From: Staphylococcus kloosii
GTDB taxonomy: Bacteria; Bacillota; Bacilli; Staphylococcales; Staphylococcaceae
Assembly: GCF_003019255.1 (NCBI RefSeq)
Contig: NZ_CP027846.1
Span: 2,294,001 to 2,358,000 of the forward strand
DNA: 64,000 nucleotides
Reading direction: 5' to 3'
In this document: in pieces, positions 23,550 through 32,436 of the stretch
How positions within the stretch are numbered: the stretch's first letter is position 1
Layout: each line of letters starts with the position of its first letter
Notes under the pieces: generated by a model
The model's database searches: none
What the model saw: the letters and a program-made list of their open reading frames with translations, nothing else
What the model was told of the DNA's origin: nothing
Position numbers and translations under genes: made by a program

Positions 23550-23957
23550 TTATCTACCTTTAACGAGATTGAGCAATTAATTATAAAACTAATATTATTG
23601 ACAACTTTACTAGTTATTTTTCATAACGCATCACTATTGATTTCGCACAACAGACAGTATGATTAAATAAGAATATCAAGTTTTTATAGAAATAAGGCCG
23701 AAATGAAAAGATTCGTAACAAATAGGTCTATACTATACAAAAACTATTGCTTAAAGAAAAAAATTATCGTTTATAATCACATATAAACTGTTGGAATTTT
23801 CAATGGCAAATAATACCGATATGTTACTTCAAAATTTATTTATATCATATTATATGACTTTTCTCTGCACTAATTATTGCGGTTGTTTTCATTGAGTTTA
23901 ACCACCATTAACATAAATTAAATTTCGATGTAGCACGAAGTTTATCTCAGCATACAA
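23550..23957. other. Intergenic stretch without genes
   Basis: About 400 bases with no supported coding frame, RNA or clear hairpin on either strand. It may include the promoter of the HEIGH gene on the left. Confidence 0.5.
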
Positions 23958-23994
23958 GAAAACCCTTATGCATTATGAAACTTATGCACAAGGG
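23958..23994 (-). terminator. Terminator of the YxeA-like gene
   Basis: On minus, CCCTT-TGCAT and ATGCA-AAGGG pair, followed by TTTTCTT. Confidence 0.7.
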
Positions 23995-24001
23995 ACAATC
24001 T

Positions 24002-24388
24002 TTATTCTACAATTTTATTTGCTTTTTTAGGTATTTGAGATTTAGAAACTTCTTTATATGATTTAACTTCTCCCACTTTATATTTTAAAGCTAAATAGTG
24101 ATCTTTTTTCAATTTTTTAGTGGCTGTATATTTAATTTGCTTATGCTTACCATCTTTATTATATGCTTTAGATTTATATGTGTATTGAGTTATTTCATCA
24201 TCCAATTTTTCTACTTTAATTGGATTATCAGTTTTTACATAATACGTTTCACTTTGAATTAAAGGGTTCAGGTTAGCTAAATTTCTAGCTGTCGAGTTAT
24301 CTGTATGCGATTCAGCATATAACTTCCATCCAAAAAGTGCTATGAATATGATGACTATTATAGAAATAATGCTATAAATAAATTTCAT
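24002..24388 (-). CDS. YxeA-family (DUF1093) protein
   Basis: A 128-residue protein with an N-terminal hydrophobic anchor or signal (residues 5-25, YSIISIIVIIFIALFGW) and a secreted domain. YYVKTDNPIKVEKLDDEITQ then YTYKSKAYNKDGK and LKKDHYLALKYKVGEVKSYKEV are typical of YxeA/DUF1093 proteins. The fold is a small beta barrel; the role is unknown. A GAAGGAGG box precedes the ATG. In other Firmicutes it often lies by bacitracin-type transporters, but none is here. Confidence 0.82.
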   Translation of the reverse strand: MKFIYSIISIIVIIFIALFGWKLYAESHTDNSTARNLANLNPLIQSETYYVKTDNPIKVEKLDDEITQYTYKSKAYNKDGKHKQIKYTATKKLKKDHYLALKYKVGEVKSYKEVSKSQIPKKANKIVE

Positions 24389-24576
24389 GATTCAATTACC
24401 TCCTTCAACTACCACCACTTTAACAATACATAACTTTGTTCTCATTTGATTTAGGTAACAATTTGCAGTATCGATGTGACAAAATCGTTATACAAAAGTT
24501 TATATATTGATTTTAATACCAACACTAATATTAATTTGGCAAAAAGTTTCAAATCCTAAAGTGAGTATCAAATAAA

Positions 24577-24765
24577 CTACAATAAATACACATACAACAA
24601 AGCAAATGTGATTATTGAATTGATTAAAACTATTACTTTAATTCTTCGGTCTAATTTTTCTATTAACTTTTGATAATTTGCTGTTGATTTAATAGTTTCC
24701 TTTTTTATCATATAAATTAATAGAGGTAATAAATTCAACAGCATAATACAACATAGCAATAACAC
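24577..24765 (-). CDS. Small membrane protein after the acetyltransferase
   Basis: A 62-residue protein with two membrane helices (about 2-20 and 43-61) joined by a basic loop with KLIEKLDRRIK. I do not recognise it. The start is GTG, six bases after the stop of the acetyltransferase gene, with AGAGG inside that gene's end. The pair is therefore likely cotranscribed and coupled. No terminator is obvious downstream. Confidence 0.5.
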   Translation of the reverse strand: MLLLCCIMLLNLLPLLIYMIKKETIKSTANYQKLIEKLDRRIKVIVLINSIITFALLYVYLL

Positions 24766-24771
24766 GATTAC

Positions 24772-25212
24772 TTACCTCTTTATATTAAGAACCATATCTA
24801 TATGCGGTATATTATCTTCTAAGTACATTTCTGAAACTTTTTCAAAACCGAAAGAACTATAAAATTTTTCCAAATATTCTTGGGCCGAAATATAGATACG
24901 TGTTTTATCACTATTGTCATTTATTTGTTTTATCGTTTCTCTTAAAATTTGTTGTCCATATTTTTTACCACGATAATTTTTAGTAACTAACACTCTGCCA
25001 AAACTAATTTTGCTTTGATCTTCGATGATTCTAGTATAAGCAACTATAATTTCACCATCTTTTAAGATAACGTGTTTTGCTTCTGTATCATATTCGTCTA
25101 TTTCTTGATAAGCACAAGATTGTTCTACAACAAAGACTTTTACACGTGCTTCAAATATTTTCACTAATTCTAAATTTGTTAAATCGCTTGTTTCCTTTAC
25201 TATTAATTCCAT
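24772..25212 (-). CDS. ElaA-like GNAT acetyltransferase, copy 2
   Basis: A 146-residue GNAT protein paralogous to the one at 13620: both have (V/I)KVFVVEQ-AYQE-DE-D-AKHV, an FGRVLV--YRG---G acetyl-CoA loop, ISAQ--L-KFY-SFGF and YLEDNIPHI-M-LN. The ATG at 25212 follows AAAGGAGG. A transcription terminator sits just before that ribosome site, so expression may depend on readthrough or antitermination. It is coupled to a small membrane protein gene downstream. The substrate is unknown. Confidence 0.85.
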   Translation of the reverse strand: MELIVKETSDLTNLELVKIFEARVKVFVVEQSCAYQEIDEYDTEAKHVILKDGEIIVAYTRIIEDQSKISFGRVLVTKNYRGKKYGQQILRETIKQINDNSDKTRIYISAQEYLEKFYSSFGFEKVSEMYLEDNIPHIDMVLNIKR

Positions 25213-25232
25213 TAATATTCCTCCTTTAAAAC

Positions 25233-25356
25233 AAAAAAAGACACCACTTTCAATCCTCACACCTATAAGATGCGCCCTAGTGGATTGAAAACAGTGTCTT
25301 ATGAATATCTATCCGGGGATAAATATTCAACACATTTATTTAATTATTTAAGATTA
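25233..25356 (-). promoter_or_regulatory. Terminator-type leader before acetyltransferase copy 2
   Basis: On minus, a -10 box TATAAT (plus 25363-25368; the -35 is weak) is followed by a hairpin GAATAT-TATCC/GGATA-ATATTC (plus 25303-25328). Then AAGACAC-TTTCAATC pairs with GATTGAAA-GTGTCTT (plus 25238-25300) around a 27-nt loop, with seven T directly after. The ribosome box of the gene begins eight bases later. This is a leader with an intrinsic terminator: either an attenuator controlling the gene or a free small RNA of about 120 nt. Confidence 0.6.
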
Positions 25357-25535
25357 TAATAGCAAAACTTTTTGTAAAAGTGAATAGTTATTTTAAATGC
25401 TATTTTATATTCAATACTAATTAGTTGCCTTATGAGACGTTTCAAAGCATTGCTTAGACCATTGCAACACCGTAGTCCAATTAACTAACTTTGATTTTAT
25501 ATACTTGTAAATGCTGTTGCTCATATTATGGTTTT

Positions 25536-25613
25536 GACCAACAATTAGGCTATTCGATTAGCATCAAGGTTTACAATCGTTATGGACATTTATACCCAGA
25601 ATACATAAAATGA
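25536..25613 (+). pseudogene. Tyrosine integrase C-terminal relic
   Basis: An open stretch ends in QLGYSISIKVYNRYGHLYPE, then YIK and stop. This fits the C-terminus of phage and island integrases (LGHSSI--TL-TYGHLYP), with the catalytic tyrosine in RYGHLYP. Nothing upstream continues the domain convincingly. It lies 115 bases from the 3' end of ssrA, a frequent integration target, so it is probably the remnant of an island that once sat there. Confidence 0.5.
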
Positions 25614-25687
25614 GTTAATAAAACATTTATAACCACTACTTTAAAATAAGGTGGTTTTTGTGCTGAAAAAACATTAAGACAACAACA

Positions 25688-25719
25688 AACCCCCTCCTAC
25701 CGCAATGGTTGGAGGGGTT
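25688..25719 (-). terminator. Terminator of ssrA
   Basis: On minus, AACCCCTCC and GGAGGGGGTT pair around a loop and are followed by TGTTGTTG. Confidence 0.8.
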
Positions 25720-25728
25720 AATTATGTA

Positions 25729-26085
25729 TGGAGACGGCGGGATTCGAACCCGCGTCCAGAGGTCCTGATACAAATCTTTCTACGTGTGTAGTCTATCATT
25801 AAGTTTCGCATAATGAGAGGTGATAGACGACCAACATTATGCTAGTTTGATTAATCTCTTCTAGGCAGACTTCAAACTGCAGTGCCTAGCGTATCCTACT
25901 AAAGTTGAATCGCGTTAACAGTGCATAGGAAACACTGTTAGGCGATGCAGAGTGCTATTACGCAGCTACTGCTAAATTATTGTTTGATTTGCCAGTTATT
26001 ATAAACTGAGTGTGTTGTTGCGGAGACAACCCTCCGACACGCTTAATTAGCTCGGGGGACCCCTGTCGAATCCAAGAACGTCCCC
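25729..26085 (-). ncRNA. ssrA: Transfer-messenger RNA (tmRNA)
   Basis: About 357 nt. The 5' end GGGGACGTTC and the 3' end with GGTTCGAATCCCGCCGTCTCCA form the tRNA-Ala-like acceptor and T arm, with CCA encoded. The tag frame is at 25958-25993 (GGC...TAA) and encodes GKSNNNLAVAA after the initial alanine; S. aureus has F where this has L. tmRNA frees stalled ribosomes together with SmpB, which is encoded next to it, and RNase R, two genes up. Confidence 0.95.
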
Positions 26086-26191
26086 TCAATAGGAATTAAT
26101 GTACTTTCTGCCGATTAATTATTGCATCTAATCTTTTTCAGAAAGCACATTTAATAATATCAAACAATCGCTTGTAGCGCAACAAATCCGC

Positions 26192-26656
26192 TTAATAACG
26201 GGCTTTCATTTCTCTATCAACATCACGTTTTACTGCTTTTTCTTTTAATGCTTGACGCTTATCGTATTTTTTCTTACCGCGTGCAATACCTAATAAGACT
26301 TTACAGTTACCGTGTTTTAAATAGAGTTTCAAAGGAACGATAGAGTAACCGACTTCTCTCGTTCTTTCTCCTAGCTTAGCAATCTCACGTTTGTGTAATA
26401 GTAACTTACGTGAGCGTCTAGGATCATGGTTAAAACGGTTACCCTCTTCATATGGCGCGATATGCATGTTCTGCAAATAAATCTCGCCACGCTTCACTTG
26501 TGCGTAACTATCCTTTAAGTTTGCACTGCCACGTCGGATGGACTTAATTTCAGTTCCTTGTAACACAATGCCCGCTTCAATCGTATCTTCAATATTAAAA
26601 TCATGTCTTGCTTTACGATTTTCAGCTAATGTACCTGGTGATTTTTTCTTTGGCAT
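26192..26656 (-). CDS. smpB: SsrA-binding protein SmpB
   Basis: SmpB binds the tRNA-like part of tmRNA and brings it to stalled ribosomes. The 154-residue protein starts MPKKKSPGTLAENRKARHDF, with the OB-fold core GIVLQGTEIKSIRRGSANLKDSYA and the lysine-rich C-terminal tail ARGKKKYDKRQALKEKAVKRD that enters the mRNA channel. Length is normal. It follows rnr by 22 bases and precedes ssrA, the usual order in Firmicutes, so the trans-translation and decay machinery is in one block. Confidence 0.97.
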   Translation of the reverse strand: MPKKKSPGTLAENRKARHDFNIEDTIEAGIVLQGTEIKSIRRGSANLKDSYAQVKRGEIYLQNMHIAPYEEGNRFNHDPRRSRKLLLHKREIAKLGERTREVGYSIVPLKLYLKHGNCKVLLGIARGKKKYDKRQALKEKAVKRDVDREMKARY

Positions 26657-26678
26657 TGAGTTTCACCTCTTTGTTGGT

Positions 26679-29075
26679 TTATTTTTTCTTTTTACGTGCG
26701 TGTTTTTTCACTTTTTTGTCTTTGTAAAAAGGTTTGTGTTTCGTATTGCCACCGCTTTGGTTATCGCGGTTACGTTGATTTTTACCTTTACGTTGTTTTT
26801 TCTTTTTATTGCCTTTATTATTGTTGCCTTTATTATCGTTATCTTTATTTTTATCTAATGACTTACCACGTGTTTTGGCTTGAATTGTTTTGCCTCTTGC
26901 TGGTCGTTGGCTACGTTCATTTTTAGGTAGCGGCATACCTACGATTTGGAAATCAATCATACGCTCATCAACATCTACATTGATAACTTTTATCTGTACT
27001 GAATCGCCGATACGGAATACTTTAGCCTGACGCTCACCTATCATTGCCATTTGACGTTCATCGAAATGATAATAGTCATCTGTTAAGTTAGCTACGTGTA
27101 CCATACCTTCGATAGTATTAGGCAATTCAACAAACATACCAAAGTTGGCCACTGAACTAATGATACCTTCAAACTCTTCACCAATATGTTGTACCATATA
27201 TTCGGCTTTCTTAAGTTCGTCAGTGTCACGTTCCGCTTCGATTGCTCTACGTTCCCTTTGAGACGTATGATCAGCAATTTCAGGTAACATTTCTTCCCAT
27301 TTGTGGATTTCTTTATTATCCATAGACTTATCGATTAAATATTTACGTATTAATCTATGCACTATTAAATCAGGATATCTTCTGATTGGTGACGTAAAGT
27401 GCGTATAATATTCTGCTGATAAGCCAAAATGACCTAAGTTTGTATCATCATAACGTGCTTGTTGCATAGAACGAAGCATCATGGTAGAAATCACCATTTG
27501 TTCTGGTAATCCTTCTACTTCTTGTTGAATTTTTTGTAATGTCGCTGGATGAATGTCCTCACCAGTACCTTTAATCATTAAACCAAAGTTAGTAATAAAA
27601 TCAAAGAATTGACGTAAACGTTCTGATTTTGGTTGTTCGTGCACACGATAAATAAATGGTACTTCTAATTTATCAAAATGTTCTGCAACAGTTTCGTTAG
27701 CTGCTAACATAAATGATTCAATTAAACGTTCACCTTCGCCACGACTACGTACTTGTACATCTGTTGGAATACCATCTCCATCAACAAGTACTTTTGCTTC
27801 ATTAATATCAAAGTCAATCTCACCACGACGTCTTCTCATTGAGATTAAACGTTGAGATAAGTCTTGTGCTAAATCTAGCATTGGTGTGACTTCACTATAT
27901 TTTTGACGTGTCGTTTCGTTTTTATCAGTAATGATTTCATTTACTTCGTCGTAAGTCATACGATAATCAGAATGTATAACGCTATCAAATATTTCATGTT
28001 TAACGACGTCACCACGTTCATCAAGTTCCATGCGACAACTTAAAGTTAATCTATCAACATTTGGATTTAATGAACAAATACCATTACTTAAACGGTGAGG
28101 AATCATAGGAATTACACGGTCTACTAAATAGACACTCGTAGCTCTATCATAGGCTTCTTTATCTAGAGCCGAATCCTCAGTGACATAGTAACTTACGTCG
28201 GCAATACTTACTGTAAGTTCTGTATGACCATTGTTTAACTTCTTCACACTGATGGCATCATCTAAGTCTTTAGCATCTGCGCCATCAATTGTTATTGTAA
28301 GTTCGTCACGTAAATCTTTTCTACCTTTAAGTTCATTTGGTTCAATTTGCTCAGGTACTTTTTCAGCATCTGCTAAGACATTATCAGGGAATTCAATTTC
28401 GATGCCATGTTGGTAAATGATTGATAGTATATCTACGCCTGGATCATTTTTATGTCCTAAAATTGCAGAAATATGACCTTCTGGATTAGAGTTTTCATCT
28501 GCATATTTTGTAATTTGGACAAGTACTTTATGACCGTCAACGGCACCTAAATTTTGGCCTTTTGGAATAAAGACATCTTGCATAATACGTTTATCGTCAG
28601 GTATTACAAAGCCAAAGTGACGAGCTTCGCTATACGTACCGACAACTTGCGTTACTGAATGTGTTTCGATAGATTTTACTTCACCTTCAGTTTTACCTTT
28701 ATGGTCGCCTCTTGAATTGTGAAGCTCTACTAATACAGTATCGCCATCTAACGCTCTATTAATTTTTGTTGGGGGAATAAAGATATCATCCATGTCACTA
28801 TCTTCCGGACGTAAAAAAGCAAAACCTTTTTTGTTTTGACTTAAAGTTCCTTTAATTAGTGAGCCTTGTTTCGTTTTGTTACTTTCTTTGCGTTGATATC
28901 TATCCGTTTTTGTTCTTTCTATTAAACCAGTTTGTTCTAGTTCTACGAGCACCTTAATTAAGTCTCTAAATGAGTCGGCACTGTTCAAACCTAAGGCATC
29001 TTGAAAGTCAGACACCGACATCGGTTCATAATCTGGTTGTTTAATTATTTCTTCAATGGATTGTTTTAAATTCAT
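26679..29075 (-). CDS. rnr: Ribonuclease R
   Basis: A 798-residue 3'-5' exoribonuclease that degrades structured RNA and tmRNA-tagged messages. Order of domains: N-terminal helix-turn-helix (1-65), cold-shock domains (about 75-225), RNB catalytic domain with the Mg-binding motif DGADAKDLDDAIS near 263-275, S1 domain near 625-710 (GEEFEGIISSVANFGMFVEL), and a basic low-complexity tail rich in K, N, G and R from 720 on. The second ATG at 29075 is preferred for spacing to GGAGG. It is 22 bases before smpB. Confidence 0.96.
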   Translation of the reverse strand: MNLKQSIEEIIKQPDYEPMSVSDFQDALGLNSADSFRDLIKVLVELEQTGLIERTKTDRYQRKESNKTKQGSLIKGTLSQNKKGFAFLRPEDSDMDDIFIPPTKINRALDGDTVLVELHNSRGDHKGKTEGEVKSIETHSVTQVVGTYSEARHFGFVIPDDKRIMQDVFIPKGQNLGAVDGHKVLVQITKYADENSNPEGHISAILGHKNDPGVDILSIIYQHGIEIEFPDNVLADAEKVPEQIEPNELKGRKDLRDELTITIDGADAKDLDDAISVKKLNNGHTELTVSIADVSYYVTEDSALDKEAYDRATSVYLVDRVIPMIPHRLSNGICSLNPNVDRLTLSCRMELDERGDVVKHEIFDSVIHSDYRMTYDEVNEIITDKNETTRQKYSEVTPMLDLAQDLSQRLISMRRRRGEIDFDINEAKVLVDGDGIPTDVQVRSRGEGERLIESFMLAANETVAEHFDKLEVPFIYRVHEQPKSERLRQFFDFITNFGLMIKGTGEDIHPATLQKIQQEVEGLPEQMVISTMMLRSMQQARYDDTNLGHFGLSAEYYTHFTSPIRRYPDLIVHRLIRKYLIDKSMDNKEIHKWEEMLPEIADHTSQRERRAIEAERDTDELKKAEYMVQHIGEEFEGIISSVANFGMFVELPNTIEGMVHVANLTDDYYHFDERQMAMIGERQAKVFRIGDSVQIKVINVDVDERMIDFQIVGMPLPKNERSQRPARGKTIQAKTRGKSLDKNKDNDNKGNNNKGNKKKKQRKGKNQRNRDNQSGGNTKHKPFYKDKKVKKHARKKKK

Positions 29076-29112
29076 CATGCCCCTCCTTTCTCATTGTATA
29101 TTTGTATTTACA

Positions 29113-29853
29113 TTATTTGGACCAATCTAATGATTCTAAGTAATCATAAATGTCTTCAAATAATTGTTCTTTTTCTTTGTCAATTGTGATGACATGACCT
29201 GAATTTTTATACCATTTTATAGATTTTTCATCTGAGTCACTTTCATTGTATATAATATTAGCTGAATCTGTATTTATCATTTCATCCAGTTCACCTTGTA
29301 CGACAAACAATGGATCTATTACTTCATCAACGTGTTCACGTATACTTTGTATTTGACCTTGTAATTCTTTCAAAGTATCTGTCGGTTTGAATGCAGACAT
29401 TTCTTTTTCAATTGTTGATTCATCTTTGCCTTCATATTGTTTAAATTTACGTGCATAGTCGAGCACACCATTAAACATTGAACCTTCAGTCTTGATATAC
29501 ATAGGAGAACACATGGTTATAATACCCTTTACATCTCGATTTAAGCTTATATTTAAAGCATAACAGCCACCTAAAGAGATTCCTGCTACTACAATTTCAT
29601 CATAGCCTTTATCAGCTAGGAAATCATAACCATCTAAGGCGTCTTTAAACCAAACGTGAGGACTTGATTCGAGTATTTCTTCTGGTGGTGCTGCGTGACC
29701 TTCATATTGAGGCGCATAACAAGTATAACCCTTTTTCTGTAGGAATCTGCCTAGTTGTCTAACATCGGCTGAATTTCCAGTAAAACCATGTAATAGTAAT
29801 ACTGCACGATTTCCTTCTTCAAAGAAAAAAGGTTTTGGTAGTTTAATTTGCAT
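29113..29853 (-). CDS. Carboxylesterase, Est30 type
   Basis: A 246-residue alpha/beta hydrolase. The triad is S93 in GISLGG, D190 in VQGELDEMI and H220 in SGHVIT, and the oxyanion loop is LLLHGFTGN near 19-27. It matches the thermophilic Bacillus Est30 family, which hydrolyses short-chain esters. In Bacillus (yvaK) the gene also lies between secG and rnr, and that order is kept here. The physiological substrate is unknown. Confidence 0.92.
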   Translation of the reverse strand: MQIKLPKPFFFEEGNRAVLLLHGFTGNSADVRQLGRFLQKKGYTCYAPQYEGHAAPPEEILESSPHVWFKDALDGYDFLADKGYDEIVVAGISLGGCYALNISLNRDVKGIITMCSPMYIKTEGSMFNGVLDYARKFKQYEGKDESTIEKEMSAFKPTDTLKELQGQIQSIREHVDEVIDPLFVVQGELDEMINTDSANIIYNESDSDEKSIKWYKNSGHVITIDKEKEQLFEDIYDYLESLDWSK

Positions 29854-29950
29854 AATGTTTCAATCCTTTCACTTGCATTAAATACACGCATGATGTTTGT
29901 ACCCATCTTCTTACTAAATATTTATAATATTCACACCGTCTATTATAAAT

Positions 29951-29979
29951 AAAAAAGTCCGACGATAACATTGTCGGAC
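29951..29979 (-). terminator. Terminator of secG
   Basis: GTCCGAC and GTCGGAC pair and are followed on minus by TTTTTT; the stem starts one base after the stop codon. Confidence 0.85.
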
Positions 29980-29980
29980 C

Positions 29981-30214
29981 TTATATACCCAAATAACTAA
30001 TGCCTAACATTAACAAGAAGAAAATGACAGACAATACAATTGTTAATCTATGCAAAAATAAGTCGATACCACGTTGTTTTTGCTTTCCAAATAACTGCTC
30101 TGCACCACCACTAATAGCGCCTGAAAGTCCATTACTTTTACCTTCTTGGAGTAATACAACAGTTATTAATGCAATACAATCTATTACTAATAGTATTATC
30201 ATTAACGTGTGCAT
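29981..30214 (-). CDS. secG: Protein translocase subunit SecG
   Basis: A 77-residue membrane protein of the SecYEG channel. Two membrane helices (2-22 and 54-76) flank the conserved loop VVLLQEGKSNGLSGAISGGAEQLFGKQKQRG. The ATG at 30214 follows GGAGGACA; a longer in-frame reading to 30250 lacks a site and would add twelve residues absent from the family. secA is also in the window, about 32 kb away. Its own terminator follows directly. Confidence 0.95.
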   Translation of the reverse strand: MHTLMIILLVIDCIALITVVLLQEGKSNGLSGAISGGAEQLFGKQKQRGIDLFLHRLTIVLSVIFFLLMLGISYLGI

Positions 30215-30282
30215 GATAATTGTCCTCCATTCATTATATACGAAACGCATTATACCATACGTTCGTTTACTTTATCAAATTT

Positions 30283-30744
30283 CTATCTATTAAATGTGCT
30301 CTTTCGTTTAATTGATACTACTAACATATAAATCGCTAATAATGTTGATGCTACCATAACGATTGATAATGGTAAGATGTTTACTGTAGATTTTGCATCA
30401 ATGATTGCTTTAAATAATGCGGAAATATTTACTAAGTTATATAAAACATTAGATGTAAATGTCGCAAACATAAACCACCATAAATATGTGTGTCGATTCC
30501 AAATCGCCACAACACCAGCTAGGTAGGCAAAAACATACATAGTACCAGTAAATTGAAAGCTATTACGAATAGTGCCAATAGCATTTGCTGTTGGTTTTTG
30601 TCCATTACTCACTAACAATTGTTTTACCACATGGTCGTCTAATATAACAAATAAGTGGATTGCTAACAAGATAGCAAGAAATAATGAACTATACGCAATA
30701 AAATGACCCGTTTTTATAACTCTTGAGTTTTGCTTATCATCCAT
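30283..30744 (-). CDS. Membrane protein of unknown function
   Basis: A 153-residue protein with four membrane segments (about 14-35, 64-83, 88-110, 125-148). Between helices 1 and 2 a loop reads DDHVVKQLLVSNGQKPTANAIGTIRNSF. I do not recognise the family, but a similar gene sits between eno and secG in S. aureus. The ATG at 30744 is chosen after AAGGAG, though the spacing is long; a TTG at 30753 is an alternative. Confidence 0.7.
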   Translation of the reverse strand: MDDKQNSRVIKTGHFIAYSSLFLAILLAIHLFVILDDHVVKQLLVSNGQKPTANAIGTIRNSFQFTGTMYVFAYLAGVVAIWNRHTYLWWFMFATFTSNVLYNLVNISALFKAIIDAKSTVNILPLSIVMVASTLLAIYMLVVSIKRKSTFNR

Positions 30745-30850
30745 AGTAACCAAGTGCTCCTTAAAATATTTACACATATTATTATATCAGTTTCACCTAT
30801 AAAGATGAACTTTTAGCTATATTTCACATAAAATATATTTGTATATAATA

Positions 30851-30886
30851 AAAAAGCACGTAAGTTTGATTAACTTACGTGCTTTT
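30851..30886. terminator. Terminator of eno
   Basis: AAAAGCACGTAAGTT and its complement form a 15-bp stem flanked by A and T runs, usable from either strand; it lies about 40 bases after eno. Confidence 0.85.
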
Positions 30887-30925
30887 ATGCGTGAACTGTT
30901 TAAGCGTGAACTCTTTTAAGCTATA

Positions 30926-32230
30926 TTATTTAGATAAATTGTAAAATGCTTTTAATCCTTTGAATTTAGCAGTTTCGTATAATTCATCTTCGATACGTAA
31001 TAATTGGTTGTATTTAGCGATACGATCAGTTCTTGATAATGAACCTGTTTTAATTTGACCAGCGTTTGTAGCAACGGCAATGTCAGCAATTGTTGTATCT
31101 TCAGTTTCACCAGAACGGTGAGAAACTACTGCTGTGTAACCAGCTTTTTGAGCCATTTCGATAGCATCAAATGTTTCAGTTAAAGTACCGATTTGGTTAA
31201 CTTTGATTAAGATAGAGTTACCAATACCTTTTTCAATACCTTCAGCTAATTTAACAGTGTTAGTTACGAATAAATCGTCACCAACTAATTGTACACGGTC
31301 ACCGATACGTTCAGTTAGAACTTTCCAACCGTCCCAATCGTTTTCATCCATACCATCTTCAATAGAGATGATTGGATATTTGTTTACTAATTGTTCTAAG
31401 AAGTCAACTTGTTCTTCAGCTGAACGTTTAGCACCATTTGGTCCTTCGAATTTAGTGTAGTCATAAACACCATTTTCGTAGAATTCTGATGATGCACAGT
31501 CAAAGCCTAAGAATACGTCTTTTCCTGGTTCTAATCCTACTGCTTTAATAGCTTCTTGGATAGTTTCTACTGCATCTTCAGTACCTTCAAATTTAGGAGC
31601 GAAACCACCTTCGTCACCTACAGCTGTTTCTAAACCACGTTTTTTAAGGATTGATTTTAAGTTATGGAAAATTTCAGCGCCCCAACGTAATGATTCTTTA
31701 AATGATTCAGCACCAACTGGTAAAATCATGAACTCTTGGAATGCGATTGGCGCATCAGAGTGAGAACCACCGTTAACGATATTCATCATTGGAACTGGTA
31801 ATTCAGTACCATTGAATCCACCTAAATATTTGTAAAGTGGTTGTCCTAGTAAATCAGCTGCTGCACGAGCTACTGCGATTGACACGCCAAGGATAGCGTT
31901 AGCGCCTAATTTACCTTTGTTTTCTGTACCGTCTAATTGAATCATCATTTTGTCGATAGATACTTGATCTAACGCTGAGAATTCACCTTCAACGATTTCA
32001 GGTGCAATAATTTCGTTAACATTTTCTACTGCTTTAGTAACACCTTTTCCTAAGTAACGATTTTTGTCTCCGTCACGTAATTCTACTGCTTCGTGTTCAC
32101 CTGTTGATGCACCTGAAGGTACTAATGCGCGACCAAATGCGCCACTTTCAGTTAATACTTCAACCTCAACAGTTGGGTTACCACGTGAGTCTAAGACTTC
32201 GCGAGCATAAACATCTGTAATAATTGGCAT
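30926..32230 (-). CDS. eno: Enolase
   Basis: A 434-residue glycolytic enzyme converting 2-phosphoglycerate to phosphoenolpyruvate, also part of the RNA degradosome in Firmicutes. Motifs include the N-terminal AREVLDSRGNPTVEVEV, PSGASTG, the Mg ligands in LGFDCASSEFY, ISIEDGMDENDWDGW and VGDDLFVTN, the catalytic lysine in LIKVNQIGTLTE, and SHRSGETED. Length is normal. An AAGGAGA box precedes the ATG. It is the last gene of the glycolytic cluster and has a gap of 206 bases upstream that could hold its own promoter. Confidence 0.98.
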   Translation of the reverse strand: MPIITDVYAREVLDSRGNPTVEVEVLTESGAFGRALVPSGASTGEHEAVELRDGDKNRYLGKGVTKAVENVNEIIAPEIVEGEFSALDQVSIDKMMIQLDGTENKGKLGANAILGVSIAVARAAADLLGQPLYKYLGGFNGTELPVPMMNIVNGGSHSDAPIAFQEFMILPVGAESFKESLRWGAEIFHNLKSILKKRGLETAVGDEGGFAPKFEGTEDAVETIQEAIKAVGLEPGKDVFLGFDCASSEFYENGVYDYTKFEGPNGAKRSAEEQVDFLEQLVNKYPIISIEDGMDENDWDGWKVLTERIGDRVQLVGDDLFVTNTVKLAEGIEKGIGNSILIKVNQIGTLTETFDAIEMAQKAGYTAVVSHRSGETEDTTIADIAVATNAGQIKTGSLSRTDRIAKYNQLLRIEDELYETAKFKGLKAFYNLSK

Positions 32231-32436
32231 GTTTTAATCTCCTTTTTTTCCTAATGTAGTTTAGAATTTTTTATTTTTGCACTTTCATTATAGCTTGATT
32301 TAATTCAAATATAAAATGATTAAGTTATTCATGTCCTTATCATTTATTTATAATGAAGCGTACTTACTGTTCATTATAAATTAAGAATTACTTTTAATAC
32401 AGTTACTTTAACCATTTTCCTCAATTAAGTATTACC

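Noticed and set aside
25630..25662. Plus-strand AACCAC/GTGGTT hairpin with T-run as the end of a gene
   Set aside because: The stem is only six bases and there is no intact gene before it; at most it is the old terminator of the integrase relic.
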